Origin: Clostridia bacterium
GTDB lineage: Bacteria > Bacillota > Clostridia > Oscillospirales > Acutalibacteraceae
Reading direction: 5' to 3'
DNA length: 56,124 nucleotides
Assembly: GCA_017631795.1 (NCBI GenBank)
Contig: JAGBSO010000051.1
Location: forward strand, 1-56,124
Part shown: positions 25,823 through 34,130 of the stretch, in pieces
How positions within the stretch are numbered: position 1 is the stretch's first letter
How the letters are laid out: each line of letters begins with the position of its first letter
Made by a program: the position numbers and the translations under genes
The notes under the pieces: model-generated
The model's database searches: none
What the model saw: the letters and a program-made list of their open reading frames with translations, nothing else
Told to the model about the DNA's origin: nothing

Positions 25823-25847
25823 TTCAGCTTGCTGAATCAGTTCTTTT
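25812..25847 (+). terminator. Terminator of the lipid operon
   Basis: A 17-bp perfect inverted repeat (25812-25828 with 25831-25847) ending in TTTT. It includes the patatin stop codon at 25820-25822. Confidence 0.85.
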
Positions 25848-25851
25848 ATTT

Positions 25852-25886
25852 CAATAAAAAAGAACTCCGTTCAATAAGAACGGAGT
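25852..25886 (-). terminator. Terminator of the heptad-repeat protein gene
   Basis: On the minus strand ACTCCGTTC and GAACGGAGT form a 9-bp stem with a 5-nt loop, followed by TCTTTTTTATT. Confidence 0.85.
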
Positions 25887-25914
25887 AAGATTATGCTTTT
25901 TTGTGAGAATCTGT

Positions 25915-26604
25915 TCAGAAATTGTTGTCACTTGGCTGATCAACGGGAGCCTGATAATTCTCAACAGGAGCCTGATAATTCTCAACGGGAGCCTGATAAT
26001 TGTTAACGGGAGCCTGATAATTGTTAACAGGAGGCTGATAATTCTCAACAGGAGGCTGATAATTGTTAACAGGAGGCTGATAGTTGTTAACAGGGGGCTG
26101 ATAGTTGTTGACAGGGGGCTGATAGTTATTAACAGGGGGCTGGTAGTTGTTAACAGGGGGCTGGTAGTTGTTAACAGGGGGCTGGTAGTTGTTGAAAGGA
26201 ATCTGACCATAACTTGAGTTCAGTGCAGCGAAGATTTTTGCCGGTAAATCCGCTTGGTTAACACATCCGATAATACCTGTTATAATAAGACCTACACCAA
26301 CAATCAACCATGAAGCAAAGACACCGATACCGATTGCTATAATCTTATTTGTCCATTCACTGTCAATTGTTACAGAGAGCTGACCTGCATTTATTAAAGC
26401 AATATTAACTCTGCATTCAACACCGAAACCAATAAAATCATTGATTCCGCTTTTGTCTTTTGAAACTGTCATAGATGCGTTTGAAGGATTGTGCATCTGT
26501 GCGTGTACGGTGTAACCCTGTGTCTGAAGATTCTGTATTGCCTGATTCATTATTTTGTTTAAATCAGAATCGGGATTAATAGGGATAATTCTGTTATCTG
26601 CCAT
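25915..26604 (-). CDS. Membrane protein with twelve C-terminal NYQ(P/A)PV heptads
   Basis: 229 aa. The N-terminal 110 residues form a small soluble domain of unknown type (start MADNRIIPINPDS). One hydrophobic segment follows (about 113-138, rich in Ile/Val/Gly). The C-terminus is twelve seven-residue repeats of consensus (N/E)NYQ(P/A)PV, then a short acidic tail. Pro/Gln/Tyr-rich heptads of this kind are usually extended and can mediate multivalent binding or condensation. The AAGGAG site is well spaced. It is the second gene after the DUF2752 gene, 2 bp apart. I do not recognise the N-terminal family. Confidence 0.8.
   Translation of the reverse strand: MADNRIIPINPDSDLNKIMNQAIQNLQTQGYTVHAQMHNPSNASMTVSKDKSGINDFIGFGVECRVNIALINAGQLSVTIDSEWTNKIIAIGIGVFASWLIVGVGLIITGIIGCVNQADLPAKIFAALNSSYGQIPFNNYQPPVNNYQPPVNNYQPPVNNYQPPVNNYQPPVNNYQPPVNNYQPPVENYQPPVNNYQAPVNNYQAPVENYQAPVENYQAPVDQPSDNNF
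25942..26193 (-). repeat. Twelve tandem 21-bp coding repeats
   Basis: Twelve exact-length 21-bp units encode the heptads. On the plus strand the last three units (26131-26193) are identical (aacagggggctggtagttgtt). Units diverge gradually toward 25942, where they read aacgggagcctgataattctc. The gradient suggests recent expansion at the 26193 end, which is the 5' side of the coding strand. Confidence 0.95.
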
Positions 26605-26606
26605 GT

Positions 26607-27017
26607 TTAGTACTCCTTTAAAAAAATAAAAATTTTATAGATAATGCCTGACTTGAAATCTATGTAAACAATTTCACTTCCTGCAAACAATCTCAGTATA
26701 TATACAATAAAAAAAAGAGCAATGAATATAAATAAAAAAATTGTCTGCGTTTTTTTTGTCAAGTGATTTCTAATACAATAAATAATCGCAATTATCGGTA
26801 ATATAAATATTAACGGGTGGTAGTTGAATGCTGATGCAAAATCAAATTTCAGCAAAGATATTGCGGCTCTTGTCATTCCGCATGAAGGACAGGTAATTCC
26901 TGATATCCAACGTATAGGACAGCCCACAAGGTAATAAAATATAACCAATACAGCGATTGCTAAAACCAAGGATAATATTTTCGATATTCTGTCATTTTTG
27001 ATTAATTTATGTTTCAT
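26607..27017 (-). CDS. DUF2752 membrane protein
   Basis: 136 aa from the chosen start. The DUF2752 signature is clear: CPIRWISGITCPSCGMTRA followed by FNYHP. It has three or four transmembrane helices. The function of the family is unknown. The frame opens at ATG 27038, but that codon lies in the spacer of a consensus promoter (27029-27057), so it cannot be transcribed. The next ATG, 27017, is only a few bases after the predicted transcription start, making this a near-leaderless message. It is co-transcribed with the heptad-repeat protein. DUF2752 proteins often sit beside small membrane proteins with repeat tails. Confidence 0.8.
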   Translation of the reverse strand: MKHKLIKNDRISKILSLVLAIAVLVIFYYLVGCPIRWISGITCPSCGMTRAAISLLKFDFASAFNYHPLIFILPIIAIIYCIRNHLTKKTQTIFLFIFIALFFIVYILRLFAGSEIVYIDFKSGIIYKIFIFLKEY

Positions 27018-27028
27018 ATAGTATCTGT

Positions 27029-27057
27029 ATATTATCATAAAGAAACAAAATTGTCAA
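27029..27057 (-). promoter_or_regulatory. Promoter of the DUF2752/heptad-repeat operon
   Basis: On the minus strand TTGACA (27057-27052), a 17-nt spacer and TAATAT (27034-27029). Transcription should begin near 27022. Confidence 0.7.
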
Positions 27058-27115
27058 TATTTAATACTTTATGTTGTATAACTTTGTTTAATGTTCTCTT
27101 TGAATTTTGGCAGGC

Positions 27116-27144
27116 TTGACAATATGAAAATTATGTTTTATTAT
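27116..27144 (+). promoter_or_regulatory. Promoter of the ROK kinase gene
   Basis: TTGACA (27116-27121), a 17-nt spacer and TATTAT (27139-27144), about 30 nt before the start codon. Confidence 0.75.
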
Positions 27145-27174
27145 CTAATAAAAAACTAAAGAACAGGTGTTTTA

Positions 27175-28152
27175 ATGAAAGAATACTACTTGGGATTTGA
27201 TATAGGAGGCACAAAGTGTGCTGCTGTGCTTGGTGTTTATGAAGACGATGTGATGACGATTCAGGATAAAAAAACATTTCCCACAGAAACAGAAAAGGGT
27301 TGGCAGCATTCAGTAGATAAAATGTTTAATGCCGCTTGCTGTTTGCTTGAAAATAATTCTGTTTCAAAAGAAGATTTAAAGTCAATCGGAATCAGTTGCG
27401 GAGGACCTCTTGACAGTAAAAAAGGTGCGATTATGTCTCCGCCGAATCTTCCGGGTTGGGATAATGTGCCTATAACTGAATTGTGTGAAGAAAAATTCGG
27501 TGTAAAAGCATATCTTCAGAATGATGCAAATGCATGCGCTGTTGCAGAATGGAAATTCGGAGCAGCTAAAGGTGCTGAAAATGCTGTTTTTCTCACATTC
27601 GGCACAGGTATGGGGGCAGGTCTGATTCTCGGAGGAAGACTTTATGAAGGCACAAACGGTATGGCAGGGGAGATAGGTCATATCAGAATGGAAAATAACG
27701 GTCCTGTCGGATATGGTAAAGAAGGCTCTTTTGAGGGATTCTGCTCAGGTGGCGGAATTGCTCAGACTGCCAAAACTATGGTGCTTGAATCTTTACAGAG
27801 AGGTGAAAAACCGTCTTTCTGCGAAAGTACAGATGAGCTTGAAGCAGTAACTGCAAAATCTGTTGCAGAGGCTGCAAAAAACGGTGATCAACTTGCCGTA
27901 AGAATATATGAAAAATGCGGAAAATATCTTGGCAGAGGTCTTTCTGTACTGATAGACATTCTTAATCCCGAAATAATTGTGATCGGAAGTATTTATGAGA
28001 GAAGCAGTGATCTTTTGAATAAAACGATGCAAAACGCAATTGAACAAGAAGCTCTGAGCATTTCTGCTTCTGTGTGTAAAGTTGTACCTGCTGTCCTCGG
28101 TGACAGTATAGGTGATTATGCTGCTCTTGCAATTGCAGTTTCAAATCAATAA
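27175..28152 (+). CDS. ROK-family sugar kinase
   Basis: 325 aa. The N-terminal ATP-binding motif GFDIGGTKCAAVLG, the LQNDANACAVAEW segment with the catalytic aspartate, and FGTGMGAGLILGG define a ROK kinase (glucokinase-like). The zinc motif CxCGxxGCxE found in most ROK proteins is replaced by GPVGYGKEGSFEGFCSGGG, keeping the conserved GEIGH histidine but losing the cysteine cluster. The substrate could be glucose, mannose or an amino sugar. It is cytoplasmic, with an AGGTG site. It converges on the WYL regulator with one base between the stop codons. Confidence 0.85.
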   Translation: MKEYYLGFDIGGTKCAAVLGVYEDDVMTIQDKKTFPTETEKGWQHSVDKMFNAACCLLENNSVSKEDLKSIGISCGGPLDSKKGAIMSPPNLPGWDNVPITELCEEKFGVKAYLQNDANACAVAEWKFGAAKGAENAVFLTFGTGMGAGLILGGRLYEGTNGMAGEIGHIRMENNGPVGYGKEGSFEGFCSGGGIAQTAKTMVLESLQRGEKPSFCESTDELEAVTAKSVAEAAKNGDQLAVRIYEKCGKYLGRGLSVLIDILNPEIIVIGSIYERSSDLLNKTMQNAIEQEALSISASVCKVVPAVLGDSIGDYAALAIAVSNQ

Positions 28153-28153
28153 A

Positions 28154-29143
28154 TCATGTTGTCATGGTTTCTATGGCTTGCTCCAATTGTTTTTTATAAG
28201 CATTAACTGCCTTTTCGGGGGCAGTTATTTTTATTTCACCGCCAAAAGTGAAAACCCATGAGTAAAAAGTCGGGGTCATTGCAACATTTATAGTTGCTGA
28301 AAATTCTCCGTCATCCAATGGTACGAATCTGCACTGTTTTCCGAATTTATCGATTACCGCTCCTGCAAATTTCTCCGGAAGTTTAAGTGTTACAGGTGCA
28401 ACTTCGCCTGAATACATTTTAACAGTTGAGTTAGCATATTCAGCAAGGTCAAATTTTCTGAAATATCCTTTGCCGTCACGTGATTCATCAAAAATTTCAA
28501 CATTTTCTATTTTGTCAACGCGATAGTGTTTGATTTTTGATGCATATCCGTCAAAAGCAATCATATAATATTTTTCACTGTCGTATTGTAATCCGAAGGG
28601 ACTGACTTTTATAGGTTTTCCATCGTTGTGATAAAGCTTTTTCTTATCAGTGCCGTAATTGAAATATCTGAACACAATCATTTTGTCAGACTGGATAGCT
28701 TTGTGGATTGTATCTGTGCTGTAATAAATGGATTCATTATCATTCTTTATTCTGTTGAGAATATATACTTCTCTTTGAAGTTCTTCTCTTTCGTATGTGC
28801 TGACAAGTTCACTGAGTTTTTTTATGATATCGAAGCTCTTCTTTTTTGTTATAAATCTTGAAGACTGCACAGCATCAACAAGAAGTTTGAGTTCAGCAAG
28901 CTGAAATTCTTTTGAAAGCAACGATATGCCACCATTTCTGCCTTTAGAAATGTTTATATCCATTCCGTAGAATCTGAGCGCTTCGAGATCAGAATAAATG
29001 CTTTTTCTTTCAGCCTCAATGCCCACATTGTGAAGCATATCAATTATTTCAGATGTTGTTACAGAATGTTCTTCATCGGAATATTGCTTTAAAAAGTCTG
29101 CAATATACAACAGTTTAAGTTTCTGGTTTGCTGATTTTGGCAT
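28154..29143 (-). CDS. WYL-domain transcriptional regulator (YafY type)
   Basis: 329 aa. An N-terminal HTH_11-type winged helix (residues about 8-60, EHSVTTSEIIDMLHNVGIEAERKSI truncated here as a region) is followed by the WYL domain (KVSPFGLQYDSEKYYMIAFD, about 180-205) and a C-terminal WCX-like region. These proteins sense ligands, often nucleotides or small metabolites, and repress or activate nearby genes. The stop is one base from that of the ROK gene, and the upstream gene on the same strand is an exonuclease about 96 bp away. The target is not evident. Confidence 0.88.
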   Translation of the reverse strand: MPKSANQKLKLLYIADFLKQYSDEEHSVTTSEIIDMLHNVGIEAERKSIYSDLEALRFYGMDINISKGRNGGISLLSKEFQLAELKLLVDAVQSSRFITKKKSFDIIKKLSELVSTYEREELQREVYILNRIKNDNESIYYSTDTIHKAIQSDKMIVFRYFNYGTDKKKLYHNDGKPIKVSPFGLQYDSEKYYMIAFDGYASKIKHYRVDKIENVEIFDESRDGKGYFRKFDLAEYANSTVKMYSGEVAPVTLKLPEKFAGAVIDKFGKQCRFVPLDDGEFSATINVAMTPTFYSWVFTFGGEIKITAPEKAVNAYKKQLEQAIETMTT

Positions 29144-29239
29144 AGTATAGTATCACTACTTTCATTTAAACTGTCTCAATTATACACTGTAATGTGTCCG
29201 AAATAAAGTACATTTAATTAATAAATATTGAAAATTTTT

Positions 29240-29902
29240 TTATGCCAATGCAAGTTTCAGCAGATCACCGAAAATGTCGCCAAGAGTGGAATGCTGATCT
29301 TCTTCGTTGATTTGAAAAAAGTTGTGTATTGCCCCGAATCTTTTTTCGGCTTCCTTTTTGTTTTTCATTATAGTAAGTATTGATGATGTGTTGATTGCAT
29401 CGTCAACAGCCCGATGTAATTTACCTTCAATTTTTATATCAAGTGAATTCAATGCTTTTTCAAGTTGCATACATTGTTTTATTCCGGAGAAACGCATGAA
29501 TAATTTCTGAAGGTCTGTCCAATGTCTGTTTAAAAGTTTGCTGAATCTATCATCCAGGTGTTTCATATGACATTCTTTCTTGAATTGAATCTTGTCGTTG
29601 TTGCTCCATGTGTAAATTTTGTAATCTTCGTCACCAATCCATTCTTCGAATAATTCAAAAGCTTCTCTAAATGATGGTGCATTTTGCAATTCAGCGCTTG
29701 ATATTCCTGTGATTGCTGTGCAATGTTGTGTCAGTGTGCTGAAGTCAGGCTTGACAAATATTGAAAATGTATCAACACGGTTGCAGTTTTTATCTAATTT
29801 GATCGCACCAATCTCGATAATTTCATGTTTTTGTATGTATTTGATGTTATTTTTTCTTTTTGGTGCATCCGTGAATTCAAAATCAATTACAATATAGTTC
29901 AT
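29240..29902 (-). CDS. DEDDh-family 3'-5' exonuclease
   Basis: 220 aa from the chosen start. IDFEFTDAP carries the Asp-Glu pair of Exo I, TAITGISSAEL is typical of the family, and HRAVDDAINT supplies the His and Asp of ExoIII. This fits the DnaQ/KapD/ERI-1 group of single-strand exonucleases acting on RNA or DNA. The open frame starts at GTG 29941 with an in-frame ATG at 29911. However, AAAGGA lies one base before the 29911 ATG and 9 nt before the ATG at 29902, so 29902 is preferred. Confidence 0.85.
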   Translation of the reverse strand: MNYIVIDFEFTDAPKRKNNIKYIQKHEIIEIGAIKLDKNCNRVDTFSIFVKPDFSTLTQHCTAITGISSAELQNAPSFREAFELFEEWIGDEDYKIYTWSNNDKIQFKKECHMKHLDDRFSKLLNRHWTDLQKLFMRFSGIKQCMQLEKALNSLDIKIEGKLHRAVDDAINTSSILTIMKNKKEAEKRFGAIHNFFQINEEDQHSTLGDIFGDLLKLALA

Positions 29903-30006
29903 TGTTTTCATTCCTTTATCGTTATGATGTGATTTTAACACATGTCTGCGAGTCTTATGTAATTTTCGTTTTCGATTTCTGATATATAAAATTAATATAT
30001 TTTTTG

Positions 30007-30035
30007 TTGATTTATATATTAAATGATGATATAAT
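30007..30035 (+). promoter_or_regulatory. Promoter of the transporter/phosphoesterase/PI-PLC operon
   Basis: TTGATT (30007-30012), a 17-nt spacer and an extended -10, TGA-TATAAT (TATAAT at 30030-30035). Confidence 0.65.
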
Positions 30036-30092
30036 CAAATTAATTGTTTGCATATGTGGCAAATGTTTTTATTGAAAAAGGAGGTATCGCTG

Positions 30093-31550
30093 ATGGGCGC
30101 AGCAACTTCAACAGCACCCGTAGGTGAAACAAAATTCTTAAAATCAAAGGAATGGATACTGTATCTTGCCGGTGTGTTCTTCTACACAATGATGACAGGT
30201 ATGGTCGGCGGTAACAGAAATGCTTATCTTGTTAACGTTCTCGGTCTTCCTGAGAAAACCAATTCATTCTGTTCAGCAGTTACAAGCATCGCATGTTTTG
30301 TTCTTAACTTCTTTATAGTTATGTACATCGATGGCAGAAAAATGGGTAAGAAAGGCAAATTCAGACCTGTTGTCATGCTTGTCGCTGTTCCTATGCTGCT
30401 TGTTCTGATGCTTAACTTTATTGCACCTCCCGGGATTGCAGGAACAACACTCATTATCTATGTTCTCACAGTTAATATTTCATGGGGACTTATCTGTACA
30501 TTCGGTAACTCAATAAACATGATTGCCAATGTTATGACACCCAATATGAAAGAACGCGACCAGTTGCTTTCATTCAGAAGTATTTCTTCTGCAATCGGCA
30601 ACTCAGCACCTCTTGTTGTTCTTCTTGTTGTCGGTCTTATCTGGAAAGACAATGAAGGTCTTCAGTACATAATCAGTGCTGCTTTGTGCGGTGTTGTTGG
30701 TGTTATTACTGTTCTTCTCGGTATGAATGTCGTAAGAGAAAGAATTCCTTATACAACCGAGAAAAAGAATCCTCTTGAAGGTTTTAAGGATATTATCAGC
30801 AATAAATATGCATGGACAATTATTTTCTCTGAATTCCTCAAGAGCTTCAGAGGTATTGCAACATATATGGAAACATTCCTTGCTATTGCAGTTCTCGGTT
30901 CAGCATCAAAGAAAATTATCTTTGTTCTTCCCGTTGGTATCGGTACTGCTGTTGGTATGCTTGTTATTAATTTTCTTCTCAAGAAGTTCAATGCAAGAGT
31001 TCTTTATATTGCCAGCGGTATTTATTCAGTTACAGCAAACTGCATTGCATTCACAGTCGGATATCTCTATTTCAAAAATCCCAACCCTGTACTCATGGTT
31101 GTCTTTGTTGCATTCCTTTTCCTTATCGGTCTTCAGTTCGGTGCATCAAATCTTCTGCCCTCAATGTTTCAGGCAGACGTTCTTGAAGATATCGAACTTA
31201 AAACAGGTAAGCGTCTTGATGCCTCAATGCCGTTTGTTATTTCAATCGGTACTCTTATCAGCGGCACAATAGCAAGCTCACTGGCTCCGCTTGTTCTTTA
31301 CGGTGACAATTCAATCATTCACTATATTCCCCCTGCAGAAGGCAGCAATATTGTTCCCGAACAGGCATTTGAGACAAAGATTCTTCTTCTGTTTTTCTAC
31401 ACAATCATTCACGGTATAATGATGTTCCTTGCAGGTGTGCCTTTCTTCTTCTACAAACTTACAGGTAAGACTAAGGAAGATATTCACAACAAAGTTGTTG
31501 AAATGAGAAAGAATAATGCACAGCCGGAGGCAACAGATGAAGCCCTTTAA
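30093..31550 (+). CDS. MFS transporter, GPH-like (MelB type)
   Basis: 485 aa with about 12 transmembrane helices. The N-terminal GVFFYTMMTGMVGGNRNAYL and the cytoplasmic DGRKMGKKGKFRP loop between helices 2 and 3 are like the glycoside-pentoside-hexuronide symporter family. The open frame begins at 30048, but AAAGGAGG is placed for the ATG at 30093. It is the first of three genes, followed (14-bp overlap) by a metallophosphoesterase and a PI-PLC-like protein. The combination suggests import of a phosphodiester or sugar-phosphate head group, or of a sugar released from it (inference). Confidence 0.87.
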   Translation: MGAATSTAPVGETKFLKSKEWILYLAGVFFYTMMTGMVGGNRNAYLVNVLGLPEKTNSFCSAVTSIACFVLNFFIVMYIDGRKMGKKGKFRPVVMLVAVPMLLVLMLNFIAPPGIAGTTLIIYVLTVNISWGLICTFGNSINMIANVMTPNMKERDQLLSFRSISSAIGNSAPLVVLLVVGLIWKDNEGLQYIISAALCGVVGVITVLLGMNVVRERIPYTTEKKNPLEGFKDIISNKYAWTIIFSEFLKSFRGIATYMETFLAIAVLGSASKKIIFVLPVGIGTAVGMLVINFLLKKFNARVLYIASGIYSVTANCIAFTVGYLYFKNPNPVLMVVFVAFLFLIGLQFGASNLLPSMFQADVLEDIELKTGKRLDASMPFVISIGTLISGTIASSLAPLVLYGDNSIIHYIPPAEGSNIVPEQAFETKILLLFFYTIIHGIMMFLAGVPFFFYKLTGKTKEDIHNKVVEMRKNNAQPEATDEAL

Positions 31551-32895
31551 GTTTTTTGTTATAACAGACACTCATTATTTTGCAAAAAGTTTGTCTGCAG
31601 GCGGAAAACATTATGAAGATTTCATGGACTTTGAACAGAAATGTTTTGCTGAAACTCCATATATAAATGACGCTGTATTTAATTATCTTGCAAATCAGAC
31701 TGAAACTGATACAATTCTTATTGCTGGTGACCTTTCATTCAACGGTGAAAAGGCAAGCCACGAGGAATTTTCTGCACTTCTGAAAAAGGTCAAGGATGCA
31801 GGGAAGAAAATTTATGTGGTTACTGCAGGTCATGATATTGAGCAGAATCCGTTTGAATATACAGATGAAGGCAGGCATCATATTGAAGGAATAAAGTTCT
31901 TTGATCTGTATGATTACTATCGTGATTTCGGTTATGATAATGCTATTTCGTTTTACAGGAAAAATCTTTCTTATGTGGCTCAGCTCGCAGACGGTATCAG
32001 ACTTCTTGTGCTTTGCAACGATAGTGAAGAAAAGAAGAATATCGCATACACTGACGAACTTCTTGCATGGGCAAAAGAACAGATGGATAAGGCAAAATCA
32101 GACGGTCAGATGATGTTTGCAATGGAGCATTATCCTGTGCTTCCCGGTCAGCCCATTCTTACGCTTATTCCTGATGCAAGACAGAAGGAAAGTAAAAAGC
32201 TTTATACACTTCTGGCAGACAACGGTGTGCATCTTATCTTTACAGGTCACATGCACAATCAGAGTATCAATATGGTTGAAACCGAAAACGGAAATAAATT
32301 CTATGATGTCTGTACAGGCTCTGTTATCGGTTGTCCCGCATTTATGCGACTTTGCACAGTTGAAGATGAAAATACAATGAAGATCGAAAGTATACCTGTA
32401 CCCGATTTTGCATGGGATACGAAAGGTAAGGATTGTACCGTTTATATGCGTGAACAGTTTGAACGTATGATCAGAACCCTTGTATCAAGTATGCAGGATG
32501 ATCCTGCCAGAATTCTCAGAAAATTCGGCGGCGATAAGCCAAAACTCCACAAAATAGTTTCTGTAGTCGGAAAAGCTCTTAATACATGGACTGTTGGCAG
32601 AGTTGCAAAGATTTTCTTCGTAAAGGCACATAAGGATATCAGAAAAAGAAAGTTTATTGATCTTGTTGTCGATATCGCAAGAAATGCTTTCGAAGGCGAT
32701 CAGCCCTTCGTAGAAGGTACTCCTGAAGGTGATACAATCCTTCGTGTGTTCAGAAGATTAAGACCTGTTTTCAGAATTCTTAATAAAAAACTTCATGGTT
32801 CACAGGGTGAAGAAGTAGATTTATATGAGCTTCTGAAACATTCAGCAGGAAATTACGACATTTCCGATTATAATGCAATATTGAAGTTGAAATGA
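31537..32895 (+). CDS. Calcineurin-like metallophosphoesterase
   Basis: 452 aa from the ATG at 31537, which follows a CGGAGG site inside the end of the transporter gene. The dinuclear metal site is spread over FVITDTHYF (D11, H13), AGDLSFNGE, TAGHD and FTGHMHNQS, the canonical metallophosphoesterase blocks. A C-terminal extension of about 170 residues rich in Arg/Lys has no recognised domain. No signal peptide is present, so it is cytoplasmic. It probably hydrolyses a phosphomonoester or diester. The neighbours suggest a lipid head-group substrate. Confidence 0.88.
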   Translation: MKPFKFFVITDTHYFAKSLSAGGKHYEDFMDFEQKCFAETPYINDAVFNYLANQTETDTILIAGDLSFNGEKASHEEFSALLKKVKDAGKKIYVVTAGHDIEQNPFEYTDEGRHHIEGIKFFDLYDYYRDFGYDNAISFYRKNLSYVAQLADGIRLLVLCNDSEEKKNIAYTDELLAWAKEQMDKAKSDGQMMFAMEHYPVLPGQPILTLIPDARQKESKKLYTLLADNGVHLIFTGHMHNQSINMVETENGNKFYDVCTGSVIGCPAFMRLCTVEDENTMKIESIPVPDFAWDTKGKDCTVYMREQFERMIRTLVSSMQDDPARILRKFGGDKPKLHKIVSVVGKALNTWTVGRVAKIFFVKAHKDIRKRKFIDLVVDIARNAFEGDQPFVEGTPEGDTILRVFRRLRPVFRILNKKLHGSQGEEVDLYELLKHSAGNYDISDYNAILKLK

Positions 32896-32896
32896 T

Positions 32897-33769
32897 ATGA
32901 AAAATTGGATGAAAAATATTGCTGATGATAAGAAAATCACAGCTATAAACATGCCCGGAACTCATGATAGTGCATGCCTGCATATTGACCTTGCGTTTAT
33001 AAGTCAGACGCAGCACCTGTCGGTTTCGGAACAACTTAATATCGGTGTAAGATACTTTGATTTCCGTTTTAAATATGAGACGTCAAAGTTCATTGCAAAT
33101 CACAGTATTTGTCATTGCAGAAAAAAATCGGGATTCTGGAATGAGCTTCTTCTGGCAGATGATATTGTTGCAGATTGTGTTGAGTTTTTAAGAAATAATC
33201 CGTCTGAAACTATTCTTTTTCAGCTTAAAGAAGCCCACAGTAAAAGCGGTCATGAATTTTATAATGAATTCTATAAACGATATATAGAAAATGACAAAGA
33301 TTCATGGTTTGTTGAAAACAGAGTACCGTCTCTCGGTGAAGTCAGAGGGAAGATTATCCTGCTTCGTGTTGTTTCTGTTGATGCAGATGTTTTTACTGAT
33401 GAAAACAGCGGTATTAATTTCAGCTCTTATCCGCATGTCAGCACATATAATGTTGATGACTGGAAAAAAGGTGAAATCAGAAAGCTCGGTGGTGAAGTTT
33501 ACTCAGGTATGTTTGTCCAGGATTCCTATAGGTCGGAAGGAAAGCACAAATGGGGGACTGTGACACGTTTTCTTGAAAGCGGTTTGTGCGATGAAGATTT
33601 CAATATCTGTCTGACAAGCTGTACAAGAGTATTTGTGCCTCGTTTTAATGCTCCTAAGATAAATAAGCTGATAAAGCATTATAACTTCAAAAAAGGAAAA
33701 CTATACGGTATTATCTCAACTGATTTTATTGATGAAGAAATATGTAAAAAAATTATAAACACAAATTAA
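32897..33769 (+). CDS. Phosphatidylinositol-specific phospholipase C-like protein (X domain)
   Basis: 290 aa. MPGTHDSA (19-26) and IANHSICHC (67-75) contain the two catalytic histidines (H23, H69) of bacterial PI-PLC, and GVRYFDFRF (50-58) is the metal-free equivalent of the conserved active-site strand. QLKEAHSKSG and the C-terminal FNAPKINKLI complete the barrel. Secreted PI-PLCs carry signal peptides, but this one does not and should be cytoplasmic. It starts one base after the metallophosphoesterase stop and has no strong Shine-Dalgarno site, so translation is likely coupled. A terminator follows. Confidence 0.87.
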   Translation: MKNWMKNIADDKKITAINMPGTHDSACLHIDLAFISQTQHLSVSEQLNIGVRYFDFRFKYETSKFIANHSICHCRKKSGFWNELLLADDIVADCVEFLRNNPSETILFQLKEAHSKSGHEFYNEFYKRYIENDKDSWFVENRVPSLGEVRGKIILLRVVSVDADVFTDENSGINFSSYPHVSTYNVDDWKKGEIRKLGGEVYSGMFVQDSYRSEGKHKWGTVTRFLESGLCDEDFNICLTSCTRVFVPRFNAPKINKLIKHYNFKKGKLYGIISTDFIDEEICKKIINTN

Positions 33770-33795
33770 AGAGCCCTCTGCAGGCTCTTTTTTTT
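33768..33795 (+). terminator. Terminator of the PI-PLC operon
   Basis: AAAGAGCC pairs with GGCTCTTT around a 7-nt loop and is followed by a T-run. It overlaps the end of the PI-PLC gene. Confidence 0.85.
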
Positions 33796-33802
33796 ATAGT
33801 AA

Positions 33803-33829
33803 AAAGGACAGTCATGATGACTGTCCTTT
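33803..33829 (-). terminator. Terminator of the oxidoreductase operon
   Basis: A perfect 13-bp inverted repeat around one central base (AAAGGACAGTCAT / ATGACTGTCCTTT), just beyond the stop of the 73-aa gene on the minus strand, with T-rich sequence following. Confidence 0.85.
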
Positions 33830-33846
33830 CAAACTTTTGAGTTTAA

Positions 33847-34068
33847 TTATTCGATTTCAGCGAGTCTCTTCTTGAACTCTTCGATCTTTTCCTTTGAGTA
33901 CATCTTGCTGAGAACAACCATAGCCATGTTAGGTGTGAAACCCATAGCAACAGCCATGTTCTTCATGGGATGGTTAAGAAGGTCGGGACAAAGATCGTCA
34001 ACGATCTTCATAACCTCAGGATCCTTCATAAGAACACTGAATTTTGTGTCAAAACTATACTTTGCCAT
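33847..34068 (-). CDS. 73-aa helical protein of the oxidoreductase operon
   Basis: 73 aa, cytoplasmic, predicted helical. It contains LMKDPEVMKIVDDLCPDLL and the HPMKNMAVAMGF block. These resemble small C-terminal modules (about 60 aa, pattern Asp-Pro, Val-Pro, Pro-Met, then Met) that I recall appended to enzymes in Ruminococcaceae. Here the module stands alone. It has a clear AAGGAG site and lies 62 bp after the gamma subunit gene, before the operon terminator. A role as an accessory or interaction protein of the oxidoreductase is inferred from position only. Confidence 0.7.
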   Translation of the reverse strand: MAKYSFDTKFSVLMKDPEVMKIVDDLCPDLLNHPMKNMAVAMGFTPNMAMVVLSKMYSKEKIEEFKKRLAEIE

Positions 34069-34130
34069 AATAAATAATCTCCTTTTATAGCTTGTGTTAT
34101 TTATATTACTATATTAATAGTATACGTTGT

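Noticed and set aside
25942..26193. Tandem repeats considered as a CRISPR array
   Set aside because: Units are directly adjacent, 21 bp, without spacers and in frame with a coding sequence.
25903..26217. A plus-strand reading frame of Ile/Val/Asn-rich repeats
   Set aside because: It is the antisense shadow of the 21-bp repeats of the minus-strand gene, which has the ribosome binding site and terminator.
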